Shown here piece after piece: positions 1-6,645 of a stretch of DNA of 21,639 bases. The position numbers and the translations under genes are program-made. A model generated the notes under the pieces. It was given only the letters and a program-made list of their open reading frames with translations. It was not told the origin of the DNA and did not search any database. Position 1 is the first letter of the stretch. Each line of letters starts with the position of its first letter. The stretch comes from an uncultured Alphaproteobacteria bacterium. GTDB taxonomy: Bacteria; Pseudomonadota; Alphaproteobacteria; Rs-D84. Where the stretch lies: the NCBI GenBank assembly GCA_946625925.1, contig CAMOTP010000012.1, forward strand, positions 1 to 21,639, read 5' to 3'.

Positions 1-2
1 AC

Positions 3-53
3 GATTTATGGAATGTAATTTCCGTAATAGAAAACAATAAAAGACAAAAATAA
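3..53 (+). CDS. Possible C-terminal end of an unidentified gene
   Basis: Frame 3 is open from the window edge for 16 codons and stops with TAA at 51-53, ending in a basic tail (NNKRQK). The stop runs directly into a strong terminator hairpin at 52-77, as expected for the last gene of a transcript. The other two plus frames also stop nearby (one TAA at 16-18, one just before 40), so the choice rests only on the position relative to the hairpin. No family can be recognised from so few residues. Confidence 0.3.
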   Translation, partial: DLWNVISVIENNKRQK

Positions 54-80
54 AACACCGGCATTTGCCGGTGTTTTTTG
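52..80. terminator. Two-way rho-independent terminator
   Basis: A perfect 11-bp stem (AAAACACCGGC at 52-62 pairing with 67-77) closes an ATTT loop and is followed by a T run on the plus strand. An A-rich tract precedes it, so the minus strand also reads hairpin plus T-rich tail. It lies between the end of a possible plus-strand gene and the end of the minus-strand Skp-like gene, and probably serves both. Confidence 0.85.
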
Positions 81-95
81 TGCTTTTATAATGTA

Positions 96-755
96 TTAAA
101 AACCTTTTGGTTTTGCCATCTTGATACTGGATACTTTTTTGTTCAAAGCGGAAACAATTTCATCAGTAATATCCAAATTTTCAACTTTTGTACCTGTACG
201 TGCAAAACGTCCATCAATTACCAAAGACAAATTCTTTTTAGCAATAACACCCTCGATAACTGGATCCAGATGTTTTGTTTGTAATTCATTCAAGGCTTTT
301 TGATAAGATTCTTCAATGCTTTGTGCACGTTCTGCCAAACTACGTTGTAATGCAGTTACGCGTTTTTGGTAATCAACGACACGACGTTGCAATGCATCAG
401 GTGACAAAACACCCTGTGATTTTTCAATTTCGGCTTTTTCTTTTTCTAATGCTTTTTGTTCTTTAGTTAATTCATCACGCAATTTCTTTTCGTATGATTC
501 TTTTTGACTGCGTAAATTTTTCAAAGCCGCAGCATCATTTTGTACGGCATCCATACGAATAACGGCCATACGTAAATCAGCACCCGTCACAGCCTTGTCA
601 GACACCTGGGAAATAGCATCATTTACACTTACTTCGCGTGTCCAAGAAGATACCGCCCAAATACCCAATGCAGCAACAACCAAAACGATTGCAGCAATAA
701 GGCCGGTTTTTTTATAGTTTTTAATAACTACATTATTTGTATTTGTTTTTACCAT
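96..755 (-). CDS. Skp/OmpH-family periplasmic chaperone-like protein
   Basis: The 219-aa product resembles the Skp/OmpH family, trimeric periplasmic chaperones that hold unfolded outer-membrane proteins. A short basic N-terminus is followed by one hydrophobic segment (about residues 18-38). This could be a cleaved signal peptide with a long n-region (AVS site) or an uncleaved anchor. Residues about 58-210 are a charged helical stretch rich in Lys, Glu and Gln, as in the Skp tentacles. It closes with the family-typical pattern ending in a strand (SLVIDG) and a DITDEIVSALN helix. Start: a TTG 10 codons upstream (785) is in frame, but the ATG at 755 has AAAAGGA about 8 bases ahead and the likely promoter starts RNA near 783, so 755 is preferred. 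An ATG at 764 is also possible. Family assignment is fairly secure. Exact orthology to skp is not, because bamA and lpxD, its usual neighbours, are not in view. Confidence 0.75.
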   Translation of the reverse strand: MVKTNTNNVVIKNYKKTGLIAAIVLVVAALGIWAVSSWTREVSVNDAISQVSDKAVTGADLRMAVIRMDAVQNDAAALKNLRSQKESYEKKLRDELTKEQKALEKEKAEIEKSQGVLSPDALQRRVVDYQKRVTALQRSLAERAQSIEESYQKALNELQTKHLDPVIEGVIAKKNLSLVIDGRFARTGTKVENLDITDEIVSALNKKVSSIKMAKPKGF

Positions 756-789
756 GTTATCCATCCTTTTTTTGTTATTGTTCAAAATC

Positions 790-798
790 AGTATAACA
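790..798 (-). promoter_or_regulatory. Probable extended -10 promoter of the Skp-like gene
   Basis: On the minus strand the sequence reads TGTTATACT, an extended -10 (TGn plus TATACT). No good -35 is seen upstream. The expected RNA start is near 783, about 28 bases before the ATG at 755, which excludes the upstream TTG at 785 as the main start. Confidence 0.4.
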
Positions 799-839
799 AC
801 AAAAAAAATAAAATAAAAGGGTTATTTTTTTGATTTTTA

Positions 840-869
840 TTGACTTTATTAGGATACCTATCTTATTCT
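840..869 (+). promoter_or_regulatory. Probable promoter of the lipoprotein/barrel pair
   Basis: TTGACT at 840-845 and TATTCT at 864-869 are separated by 18 bases, and the predicted RNA start is about 30 bases before the ATG at 907. The site lies in the divergent gap between the Skp-like gene and the lipoprotein gene. Confidence 0.5.
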
Positions 870-906
870 GGACATCGAAAGGTTAACCAATTTAAAGGAA
901 CAAAAA

Positions 907-1320
907 ATGAAAAAATATATTTTGTTGGGTTGTATAGGATTGACAGCATGCACCAATACAATATGCCCAAATCAATATATTGCAAATATGTATGCTAATG
1001 GTACGTTGAATAATTATGATAATGCAGAAACAACGTGTCCATGTACTGATGCACAAAGATGTCCAGATGTCAAAACTTGTCCGGGTTGTCATGTAAAGCA
1101 TTTTGACAGGGTGAAATTAACAGTCGAAGAAGTAGGACCAGGTTATGATTATAACAATGGTATCCGGGTTGTTGACGGTTGTGTTGTCACTATTCAAGAT
1201 TCTTTGAATTTGAAAAATATTTCTGAAACGCGTTATATTCCAGCAACGCCTGAATATACATGCGAAATAGTGTATGAAAAAGAAAAAAATTATTTAAAAG
1301 CAATGGGTTTTGCTGAATAG
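907..1320 (+). CDS. Cysteine-rich lipoprotein of unknown function
   Basis: A 137-aa lipoprotein. The N-terminus has a short signal with a lipobox (GLTAC), so Cys15 would be lipidated. Mature residues 44-62 carry a dense cluster, C44-P-C46-x5-C52-x5-C58-x2-C61-H62, and there are further cysteines at 20, 92 and 119. In the periplasm these could form disulfides, but the CxC and CxxCH spacing could also bind metal. The ATG is preceded by AAAGGA with 7-base spacing. The gene stops with TAG and is followed after 18 bases by the barrel protein gene, so the two are probably cotranscribed. I do not recognise a named family. Confidence 0.8.
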   Translation: MKKYILLGCIGLTACTNTICPNQYIANMYANGTLNNYDNAETTCPCTDAQRCPDVKTCPGCHVKHFDRVKLTVEEVGPGYDYNNGIRVVDGCVVTIQDSLNLKNISETRYIPATPEYTCEIVYEKEKNYLKAMGFAE

Positions 1321-1338
1321 TTCCAGGGTGGTGATAAA

Positions 1339-1971
1339 ATGAAAAAATTAAGCATATTAACTATTGGTTTGATGGGTACATTATTTGTTTTAAATGATGC
1401 ATCTGCGTATGTTAAAAATTATTGCACAACATATACTCCGAAAAATTATACCTCTTATATTGCAGGCCGTTTATTGTATATGCCTGCTGAAATTTTGAGT
1501 GATGACGAAGATTCAATAGATTTAGACGCGGGCTTTGGTGCAAGTTTTGCCTTGGGTGCAAAAATAGATAATTTTCGTATCGAAGGTGAAATGAAATACA
1601 CTGGTGGTTCAGAATATACCGATTCTGGATACGGTTATGAATTAGATATCACTAATTCACGTTTCAGCATTATGTTAAATGGGTATTATGATTTTTATTT
1701 ACCAAATAATTTTGGCATATATGTTGGTGGTGGTCTGGGACTAGGTGCGAATTTCCTGAAATCTGATTTAACAGACGAATATGGTTATACTGTGTCTGAC
1801 AAACTCAAAGATACATTGTTTGTGTATCAATTGGGATTGGGTGTATCGTATGCATTAAACAATAAAGTATCATTGGATTTAGGTTATAAATACGGTGGCA
1901 CGTCCGAAACCGAAGACGAATTCACAATAGCGAATCACGAAATATCAATGGGTGTTCGGTACGAATTTTAA
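1339..1971 (+). CDS. Small outer-membrane beta-barrel protein
   Basis: A 210-aa protein with a signal peptide of about 23 residues (cleavage after NDASA). It has alternating polar/hydrophobic strands rich in Gly and Tyr and ends in a terminal Phe (GVRYEF), the usual C-terminal signature recognised by the BAM complex. Strand-like blocks recur (FRIEGEMKY, FGIYVGGGLGLG, VSLDLGYKYGG), consistent with an eight-stranded barrel of the OmpA/OmpW/Omp25 or Msp4-like surface-antigen type. Two cysteine-bearing residues occur only at the mature N-terminus. A Shine-Dalgarno-like AGGGTGG lies about 8 bases before the ATG. It follows the lipoprotein gene by 18 bases and ends at a terminator. It may be a structural or surface-exposed protein; the ligand is unknown. 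Confidence 0.8.
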   Translation: MKKLSILTIGLMGTLFVLNDASAYVKNYCTTYTPKNYTSYIAGRLLYMPAEILSDDEDSIDLDAGFGASFALGAKIDNFRIEGEMKYTGGSEYTDSGYGYELDITNSRFSIMLNGYYDFYLPNNFGIYVGGGLGLGANFLKSDLTDEYGYTVSDKLKDTLFVYQLGLGVSYALNNKVSLDLGYKYGGTSETEDEFTIANHEISMGVRYEF

Positions 1972-1977
1972 TTTGTT

Positions 1978-2006
1978 AAAAAAAGCACCAATTTGGCGCT
2001 TTTTAA
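1978..2006. terminator. Terminator between convergent genes
   Basis: An A run, then GCACCAA-T-TTGGCGC with one A/C mismatch, then a T run forms a hairpin readable from both strands. It sits in the 42-base gap between the barrel gene (plus) and the OmpA-domain lipoprotein (minus), so it can end both transcripts. Confidence 0.7.
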
Positions 2007-2013
2007 TTTATCT

Positions 2014-2691
2014 TTACCGTGCTGGTGCAATACGAATTTCAACACGACGATTGGTTAATCGTCCAATACTATCTTGTGCTGCAATAGGACGTGCTGAACC
2101 ACGGCCGACAATAAACATTCTGGCTGATTTTATTTCTTTTTGTGATAAAAATACCCCAACGCGTTGTGCCATATCCAAAGACATCCGTTTTGCAGCATTT
2201 GTGTCGCGCATAGAATCTGTGTATCCGGCAATTTCCAAATAAGTAGATTCATATTTTCGTAAAATTCGTGCGATTGTTCCTAATATATCTGCACCATTAT
2301 CAGATATATCAGCCGCATTGCGTTGTATAATTGCATCACGTACCAATATAACTACAACATCGGTCCCTGCACGTTCGACTGATACCCCAGCTGTACGCAA
2401 AGAATCATATAAATCGTCTTCTAATTTGGCCATATATTGTGTGGCCATGATATTATCGTTTGTGACTTTATCGCCATATTCCATTTTTTGTGATGTTTTT
2501 TCCATAGTCGTGGTCGATAATAATTTTCCGCCATTACCCAAATACACCGGTCGTTTTGCAATTTTTGCAGTTTCGGTCATATCCATAAAACTGGCATTGT
2601 GTAAATAATGTTCCCATGTCGCATGGTCCGGACTGGTGTATTGCATACATCCAGCCAATCCTAAACAGACAAAAAGCATTTTAATGTTCAT
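2014..2691 (-). CDS. Lipoprotein with C-terminal OmpA-like peptidoglycan-binding domain
   Basis: A 225-aa lipoprotein: signal with lipobox GLAGC (Cys15), a middle region without recognisable domain (about 16-110), and an OmpA/Pal/MotB-type domain at about 113-223. Diagnostic segments are IAGYTDS (Asp159 is the family's diaminopimelate-contacting Asp), a helix corresponding to LSxxRAxxV in which the Arg is Met (MSLDMAQRV), GRGSARPIA and NRRVEI (214-219). The protein would be anchored in a membrane and bind peptidoglycan non-covalently, like Pal or YiaD. Its ATG is one base after the stop of the upstream pilin-like gene with no strong ribosome site, so translation is probably coupled. It is the last gene of the dnaX operon and ends at the terminator near 2000. 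Confidence 0.85.
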   Translation of the reverse strand: MNIKMLFVCLGLAGCMQYTSPDHATWEHYLHNASFMDMTETAKIAKRPVYLGNGGKLLSTTTMEKTSQKMEYGDKVTNDNIMATQYMAKLEDDLYDSLRTAGVSVERAGTDVVVILVRDAIIQRNAADISDNGADILGTIARILRKYESTYLEIAGYTDSMRDTNAAKRMSLDMAQRVGVFLSQKEIKSARMFIVGRGSARPIAAQDSIGRLTNRRVEIRIAPAR

Positions 2692-2692
2692 A

Positions 2693-3151
2693 TTACTCGA
2701 CGATAATAGATATTAAATTTTTTGGTGCCGACAAACAACTCTCAGCCCCACTGGTTTCCAATCCGTTTACAGATACGGCCTTGGCCCAGGTAATTTTTTT
2801 TGTTGCAAAAAATGCGCAATCACTATGACTCAAATTAGTTAAATTAATAGAAAACGTTTTTCCGTTCAATCCCCCGGTCACAGACCAATCGGCACCACCA
2901 ATTGGTGCACGCGTTTCTGTGATTGCACCAGATTTAACTAAATAATCAACAGAAACCCCAGAATAATCACCACGTGTTTCTAACAAAATTTTAGTATTGC
3001 GTGCAATTTGTTCCATTTCAGACACAGCCAAATTTCTGATTTGACTTGTTCGTAACATATTATATGTTCCATATGCCGCTGCGGTCATAACACCACCAAT
3101 TGCTAAAACCCCCAGCATTTCAATCAAAGAACGCCCATATTCTGATTTCAT
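2693..3151 (-). CDS. Type IV pilin-like (prepilin) protein
   Basis: A 152-aa protein with a class III signal. The leader MKSEYG is cut after Gly6, then RSLIE gives Glu at +5, followed by a hydrophobic helix (about 9-30). The C-terminal half is a probable globular head with only two cysteines (C112, C139), suggesting the disulfide-bounded loop of type IV pilins. The first ATG in the frame is at 3166 but has no ribosome site. The ATG at 3151 has GGGGGGA six bases ahead and gives the usual short leader, so it is preferred. It begins 20 bases after the dnaX stop and is followed by the OmpA-domain lipoprotein one base after its own stop. It may be a major or minor pilin or a secretion pseudopilin. 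No assembly ATPase or prepilin peptidase is in the window. Confidence 0.8.
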   Translation of the reverse strand: MKSEYGRSLIEMLGVLAIGGVMTAAAYGTYNMLRTSQIRNLAVSEMEQIARNTKILLETRGDYSGVSVDYLVKSGAITETRAPIGGADWSVTGGLNGKTFSINLTNLSHSDCAFFATKKITWAKAVSVNGLETSGAESCLSAPKNLISIIVE

Positions 3152-3171
3152 AAAAATTCCCCCCATGTTTT

Positions 3172-4710
3172 TTATTTAGAAACTTCAACTATTTCTGCAC
3201 CTTCGAACAATCCCATTGCACTTGCCATCATCGGATCAGCAGCCAATTCTTGTTGCTGGTGTTCTATAACAGTTGGGATATGTTGTGATTCCGTAGAATG
3301 AATCAACGTCCATTGTTTACCGGTGTGTTTTTCCAACCAAGCAGATAATTTATTTGCAAAATCTTTATCTGCTTTACGGTCAAAATAATTTAATTTACCG
3401 TCTGTAATTTCACATACTTCGACATTTTCAGAAAAGTATGTGTATAACAAAATTTCTTTGTCCGCTTGCATTGCCTTGCCTAACTCTTCGGCTGTATTAA
3501 TTTGATTAACGTTTTTTTGTACAACAGGCGCAATGGTTTTTTGTGGTTGAACAGTGTTATTTGATACAGGATTGTTTTTTAATATTTCGGCAACAGACGG
3601 CATATCTGCAATATGCATCATTCGCACTATTAACATATCAAAACATTGTTTTTGATTGCCTGCCACCTGCATCTCAGATACAGCAGCAACCATAACCTGC
3701 CAAATTCTGGATAATGTATTCAATGAAATTCCAGAATTTATTTTACGTGTTCTTTCGCGTTGGTCTGCGGTATATGGTGAATTGGAACCGTCGCCAGCAT
3801 TGATTGCCGGGTGCATACGTGTTGCCCAATGTGTCCATTCCATCATATCAGATAACAACATAATTAAGTCAGCACCATTAGTATAAATGTTATCAGCCAT
3901 TTCTAATGCTTTTGATGTGTCGCCTGATAAAATGGTTTCCATAAAATCTACAACAACATTCCGGTCAGCACGTTTTAACATATCCATCACAGATTGTTCA
4001 TCAACATGACCGCCTGTTTGTGCAATAGCCTGGTCTAACAAAGATAATCCATCACGTACAGAACCATCCGCAGCACGGGCTAATAACTCGTTTGCAGCAT
4101 CGGATAATTCAATCTTTTCTTGATTTGCAATCCACTCAAAATGTTTTTTTAATGTTTCCACAGGCACACGAACCAAATCGAATCTTTGGCATCTTGACAA
4201 TATGGTCACAGGTACTTTGCGGATTTCGGTGGTTGCCAAAATAAATATAACATGTGCAGGTGGTTCTTCCAATGTTTTCAATAACGCATTAAATGCCGCG
4301 GTTGATAACATATGAACTTCGTCGATGATGTAAACTTTATAACGACCATTGGTTGGACGATACTGTGCGGCATCCAAAATATCACGAATATTATCAACCC
4401 CAGTATGTGATGCTGCGTCAATTTCCATAACGTCAATATGTTGTCCTGCTGCAATAGCACGACAATTTTCACACACACCGCACGGTGTTGCCGTTGGGCC
4501 GTCTGATGATAAACAGTTTAATGCCTTGGCCAGAATACGTGCAGTACTGGTCTTTCCAGTTCCGCGAATCCCGGTAAAAATATATGCATGCGCAATGCGC
4601 CCCGTATTAATTGCGGTCGTTAAAGTTTTAACCAAAACATCCTGACCAATCAGGGAATTAAAGTCCTGACTACGATACTTGCGTGCTAATACTGTGTAAT
4701 TGTTATCCAT
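3172..4710 (-). CDS. dnaX: DNA polymerase III subunits gamma/tau
   Basis: The 512-aa clamp-loader ATPase subunit loads the sliding clamp and links it to the replicative polymerase. Visible features are Walker A GIRGTGKT (47-54), zinc-module cysteines C66, C77, C80 and C83, Walker B IIDEV (128-132), sensor-1 ATTE (159-162) and the SRC motif (172-174) with the arginine finger. Domain II/III follows to about 370, then a poorly conserved linker rich in Asn, Gln and Val, then a C-terminal tau-like domain (about 410-480). It is shorter than the 643-aa E. coli tau. Start: a TTG at 4746 is in frame but lies upstream of the predicted RNA start. The ATG at 4710 has AAAGGAAA about 8 bases ahead. It is the first gene of an operon with the pilin-like and OmpA-lipoprotein genes. 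Confidence 0.97.
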   Translation of the reverse strand: MDNNYTVLARKYRSQDFNSLIGQDVLVKTLTTAINTGRIAHAYIFTGIRGTGKTSTARILAKALNCLSSDGPTATPCGVCENCRAIAAGQHIDVMEIDAASHTGVDNIRDILDAAQYRPTNGRYKVYIIDEVHMLSTAAFNALLKTLEEPPAHVIFILATTEIRKVPVTILSRCQRFDLVRVPVETLKKHFEWIANQEKIELSDAANELLARAADGSVRDGLSLLDQAIAQTGGHVDEQSVMDMLKRADRNVVVDFMETILSGDTSKALEMADNIYTNGADLIMLLSDMMEWTHWATRMHPAINAGDGSNSPYTADQRERTRKINSGISLNTLSRIWQVMVAAVSEMQVAGNQKQCFDMLIVRMMHIADMPSVAEILKNNPVSNNTVQPQKTIAPVVQKNVNQINTAEELGKAMQADKEILLYTYFSENVEVCEITDGKLNYFDRKADKDFANKLSAWLEKHTGKQWTLIHSTESQHIPTVIEHQQQELAADPMMASAMGLFEGAEIVEVSK

Positions 4711-4732
4711 GATTATACTTTCCTTTGGCAAA

Positions 4733-4760
4733 AGAATACCAAACAAAAGTAAAATTTCAA
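4733..4760 (-). promoter_or_regulatory. Promoter of the dnaX operon
   Basis: On the minus strand TTGAAA (4760-4755), a 16-base spacer ending in TGG, and TATTCT (4738-4733) form a -35/extended -10 pair. RNA would start near 4726, giving a leader of about 16 bases with the ribosome site at its very 5' end. Confidence 0.5.
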
Positions 4761-4779
4761 CAAATAAAGTAAAATAGTT

Positions 4780-5118
4780 TTAATTCAGATTTGTGATGAA
4801 GTCAGGAAAACCAATTTCTTCTTCTTCGTCTGTTTTTGCCACGGAATCTTCTGATGCGTTTTTCTCTTCGGCTTCAACTTCTGCCTCAGCGGCAGCAACC
4901 GCAGCAGCCTTTTCCTTGGTATCACGCATAGAATCAATTTTTTCCTGTTCGGCATTTGTCATACGAACACAATGTTCTGCTGCCTGTAACAAACGTTCAC
5001 GTTCGATTTCGTCTGATGTGGTACGTGCTTGGTCTGTTAATTGTTTGCGGCGAACACGCCATTTATGACAACGTTGAATCATCAACCCAACAGAAGACTG
5101 ATTTTTTTTATTTTGCAT
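4780..5118 (-). CDS. DUF4167-like small charged protein
   Basis: A 112-aa soluble protein. The N-terminal third is basic (RCHKWRVRRK), the middle carries LLQAAEHCVRMTN (43-55), and the tail is Ala/Glu-rich and very acidic (DEEEE). The middle segment matches the core of DUF4167, an alphaproteobacterial family in which a stretch like YLQHAEHYFRLLN is conserved. The family's function is not established. Its basic N-terminus is often thought compatible with nucleic acid binding. Here the usual long Gly/Arg-rich N-terminus is reduced, so the match is based on the core only. The ATG has only a weak AAAGAA upstream. The gene lies 69 bases upstream of dnaX on the same strand, but a promoter for dnaX lies in the gap. 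It is divergent from the prepilin operon. Confidence 0.6.
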   Translation of the reverse strand: MQNKKNQSSVGLMIQRCHKWRVRRKQLTDQARTTSDEIERERLLQAAEHCVRMTNAEQEKIDSMRDTKEKAAAVAAAEAEVEAEEKNASEDSVAKTDEEEEIGFPDFITNLN

Positions 5119-5221
5119 GTTTTTTCTTTTATAATTTTTTTATTTTTAGGAATACCGGTTGACACAATATATTTTTTCAATCAACCAACAACATCAATAA
5201 TATAAATCATCTTAAAACTGA

Positions 5222-5250
5222 TTGCAATATTTTTTTTCTATTGCTAACCT
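5222..5250 (+). promoter_or_regulatory. Candidate promoter of the prepilin operon
   Basis: TTGCAA at 5222-5227 and TAACCT at 5245-5250 are spaced by 17 bases, predicting RNA start near 5257 and a 27-base leader with AAGAAGG before the TTG start. A consensus TTGACA at 5159-5164 has no matching -10 at the right distance. The divergent DUF4167-like gene must also be driven from this 165-base gap, but no clear minus-strand promoter could be assigned. Confidence 0.35.
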
Positions 5251-5283
5251 ATCATATATAAGAGAGACAAGAAGGGTACAGCA

Positions 5284-6645
5284 TTGCGCCAAGAGAGAGG
5301 AAATTTTTTATTACAAGCCTTGCTAGCAATATCTTTGCTGTTTGTTTTTATGCCGGTTTTAACAAATCGTCTGATTGTAAATGATATAGATGCCAAAATG
5401 TATTCTTCGGTACATCAAATTGATACCGCGCAGACGGCTGCTCGTATTTTTATTCGCGAAAATGTTGATACTTTACCGTATGGCCAAACCGTAATACATG
5501 GTACAGATTTTTCAGATGTTTTGGAACCATATGGTTTGCCACTGGGTTTTATACCACGTACCGCGTTTGGTCAAGATATTCATTTGATAATAAATAAAGA
5601 TGAAACAGGTGTCGGGGGCAGTTTGATTGTTGATGGTGGACAACTGACAAATATACAAATTGCAGAAATGGTTCGCAGAATTGGCTTTTATGCAGAACGT
5701 ACAACTACGGGTTTGGCTGTGGGGGTTCCGTTGAACACATTGTATCAAGAGGTTGTTCGTCGTAATGAACCAGATATAAATAATTCTGCATTTTTAACAG
5801 ATTTAGATATGAATGATTTTTCAATAGAAAATACAGATAAAGTTATCGGACATAATTTGGTTTCTGAAACAGCAAATTTTGATACTTTGAGTATAACAGG
5901 CAGTGAAGCAGAACGAAATTCTAAAAACAAAATAAAAATATTAAATTCAGATAAAAGTATTTTTCAATCAAAATCCGGTGGCTCGGCTTTGGCTTTGACA
6001 CGTGGTTCGTTAAAGGCAAAAAATGTATTTGGAAAAACGGTTGCGCAATACGGCAGTACAGGGAATTTTGAATCCGATTCTGCATCTGTATATTCGTTTG
6101 ATATGACCGCTGGGCGTACTGGGTTTACTGGACCTGTGTCTTGGGATGTACGTGGTAATCTGGAAACAGAACATATCGTACTGGGGATGGAAAGATTAGA
6201 GGTGGGCTCTTACTTGAATGTTAGTGGCGGTCAAGATGTATATGTAAGTAATGATTCTGGTGCTATATCATATAATTCATCCAGTGGTATATCTGTTGGT
6301 GATGTTATTGCTGCACATATTACATTGCGCGACCAAACATCCAAGGCATTAAATGCTGGTGATACTGGTGCTGTGATTGTTGATATTCGACCGGCCAGTA
6401 CAACGGTGTTGCCTGATGTACGTGTATCAGGTATAAACAACGATGGTTATGCGATTTTAAAGTATCCTAAAAAAGATAGTGCCGAAGTTGTGGATTGCAA
6501 ATCAATAATATCTGGTCTGGGCGAAGTATATAATTCCAGTTCTTTATCGCAACACATAATATGCGAATATTTATTTTGGGCAAGACTAGAACAAAGAATC
6601 AATGCAAAAAAATGTTTAATGGCAGGTGGCAGTGACTGTATCTAG
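5284..6645 (+). CDS. Large prepilin-like protein 1 (PilV/shufflon-like, Gln at +5)
   Basis: A 453-aa protein with a very short leader (MRQERG), a cut after Gly6, then NFLLQ and a hydrophobic helix to about residue 27. The +5 residue is Gln11, not the usual Glu. The next about 140 residues form a pilin-like N-terminal domain. LDMNDFSIEN (174-183), a motif shared with the next two genes, begins a repetitive beta-rich Ser/Thr/Gly/Asn region resembling tail-fibre or PilV stalks. The C-terminus (about 400-453) has five cysteines. Start: TTG at 5284 with AGAAGG about 8 bases upstream. The first internal ATG would delete the leader and half the helix, so TTG is supported. The stop overlaps the next gene. 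It is probably a minor, tip-type pilin/adhesin, inferred from architecture and not from a firm family match. Confidence 0.7.
   Translation: MRQERGNFLLQALLAISLLFVFMPVLTNRLIVNDIDAKMYSSVHQIDTAQTAARIFIRENVDTLPYGQTVIHGTDFSDVLEPYGLPLGFIPRTAFGQDIHLIINKDETGVGGSLIVDGGQLTNIQIAEMVRRIGFYAERTTTGLAVGVPLNTLYQEVVRRNEPDINNSAFLTDLDMNDFSIENTDKVIGHNLVSETANFDTLSITGSEAERNSKNKIKILNSDKSIFQSKSGGSALALTRGSLKAKNVFGKTVAQYGSTGNFESDSASVYSFDMTAGRTGFTGPVSWDVRGNLETEHIVLGMERLEVGSYLNVSGGQDVYVSNDSGAISYNSSSGISVGDVIAAHITLRDQTSKALNAGDTGAVIVDIRPASTTVLPDVRVSGINNDGYAILKYPKKDSAEVVDCKSIISGLGEVYNSSSLSQHIICEYLFWARLEQRINAKKCLMAGGSDCI

Noticed and set aside
3172..4710. Programmed frameshifting in dnaX to make gamma
   Set aside because: The longest A runs in the coding strand are seven bases (near 3510 and 4145), with no clear A-AAA-AAG plus stem-loop arrangement, so the signal is not supported.
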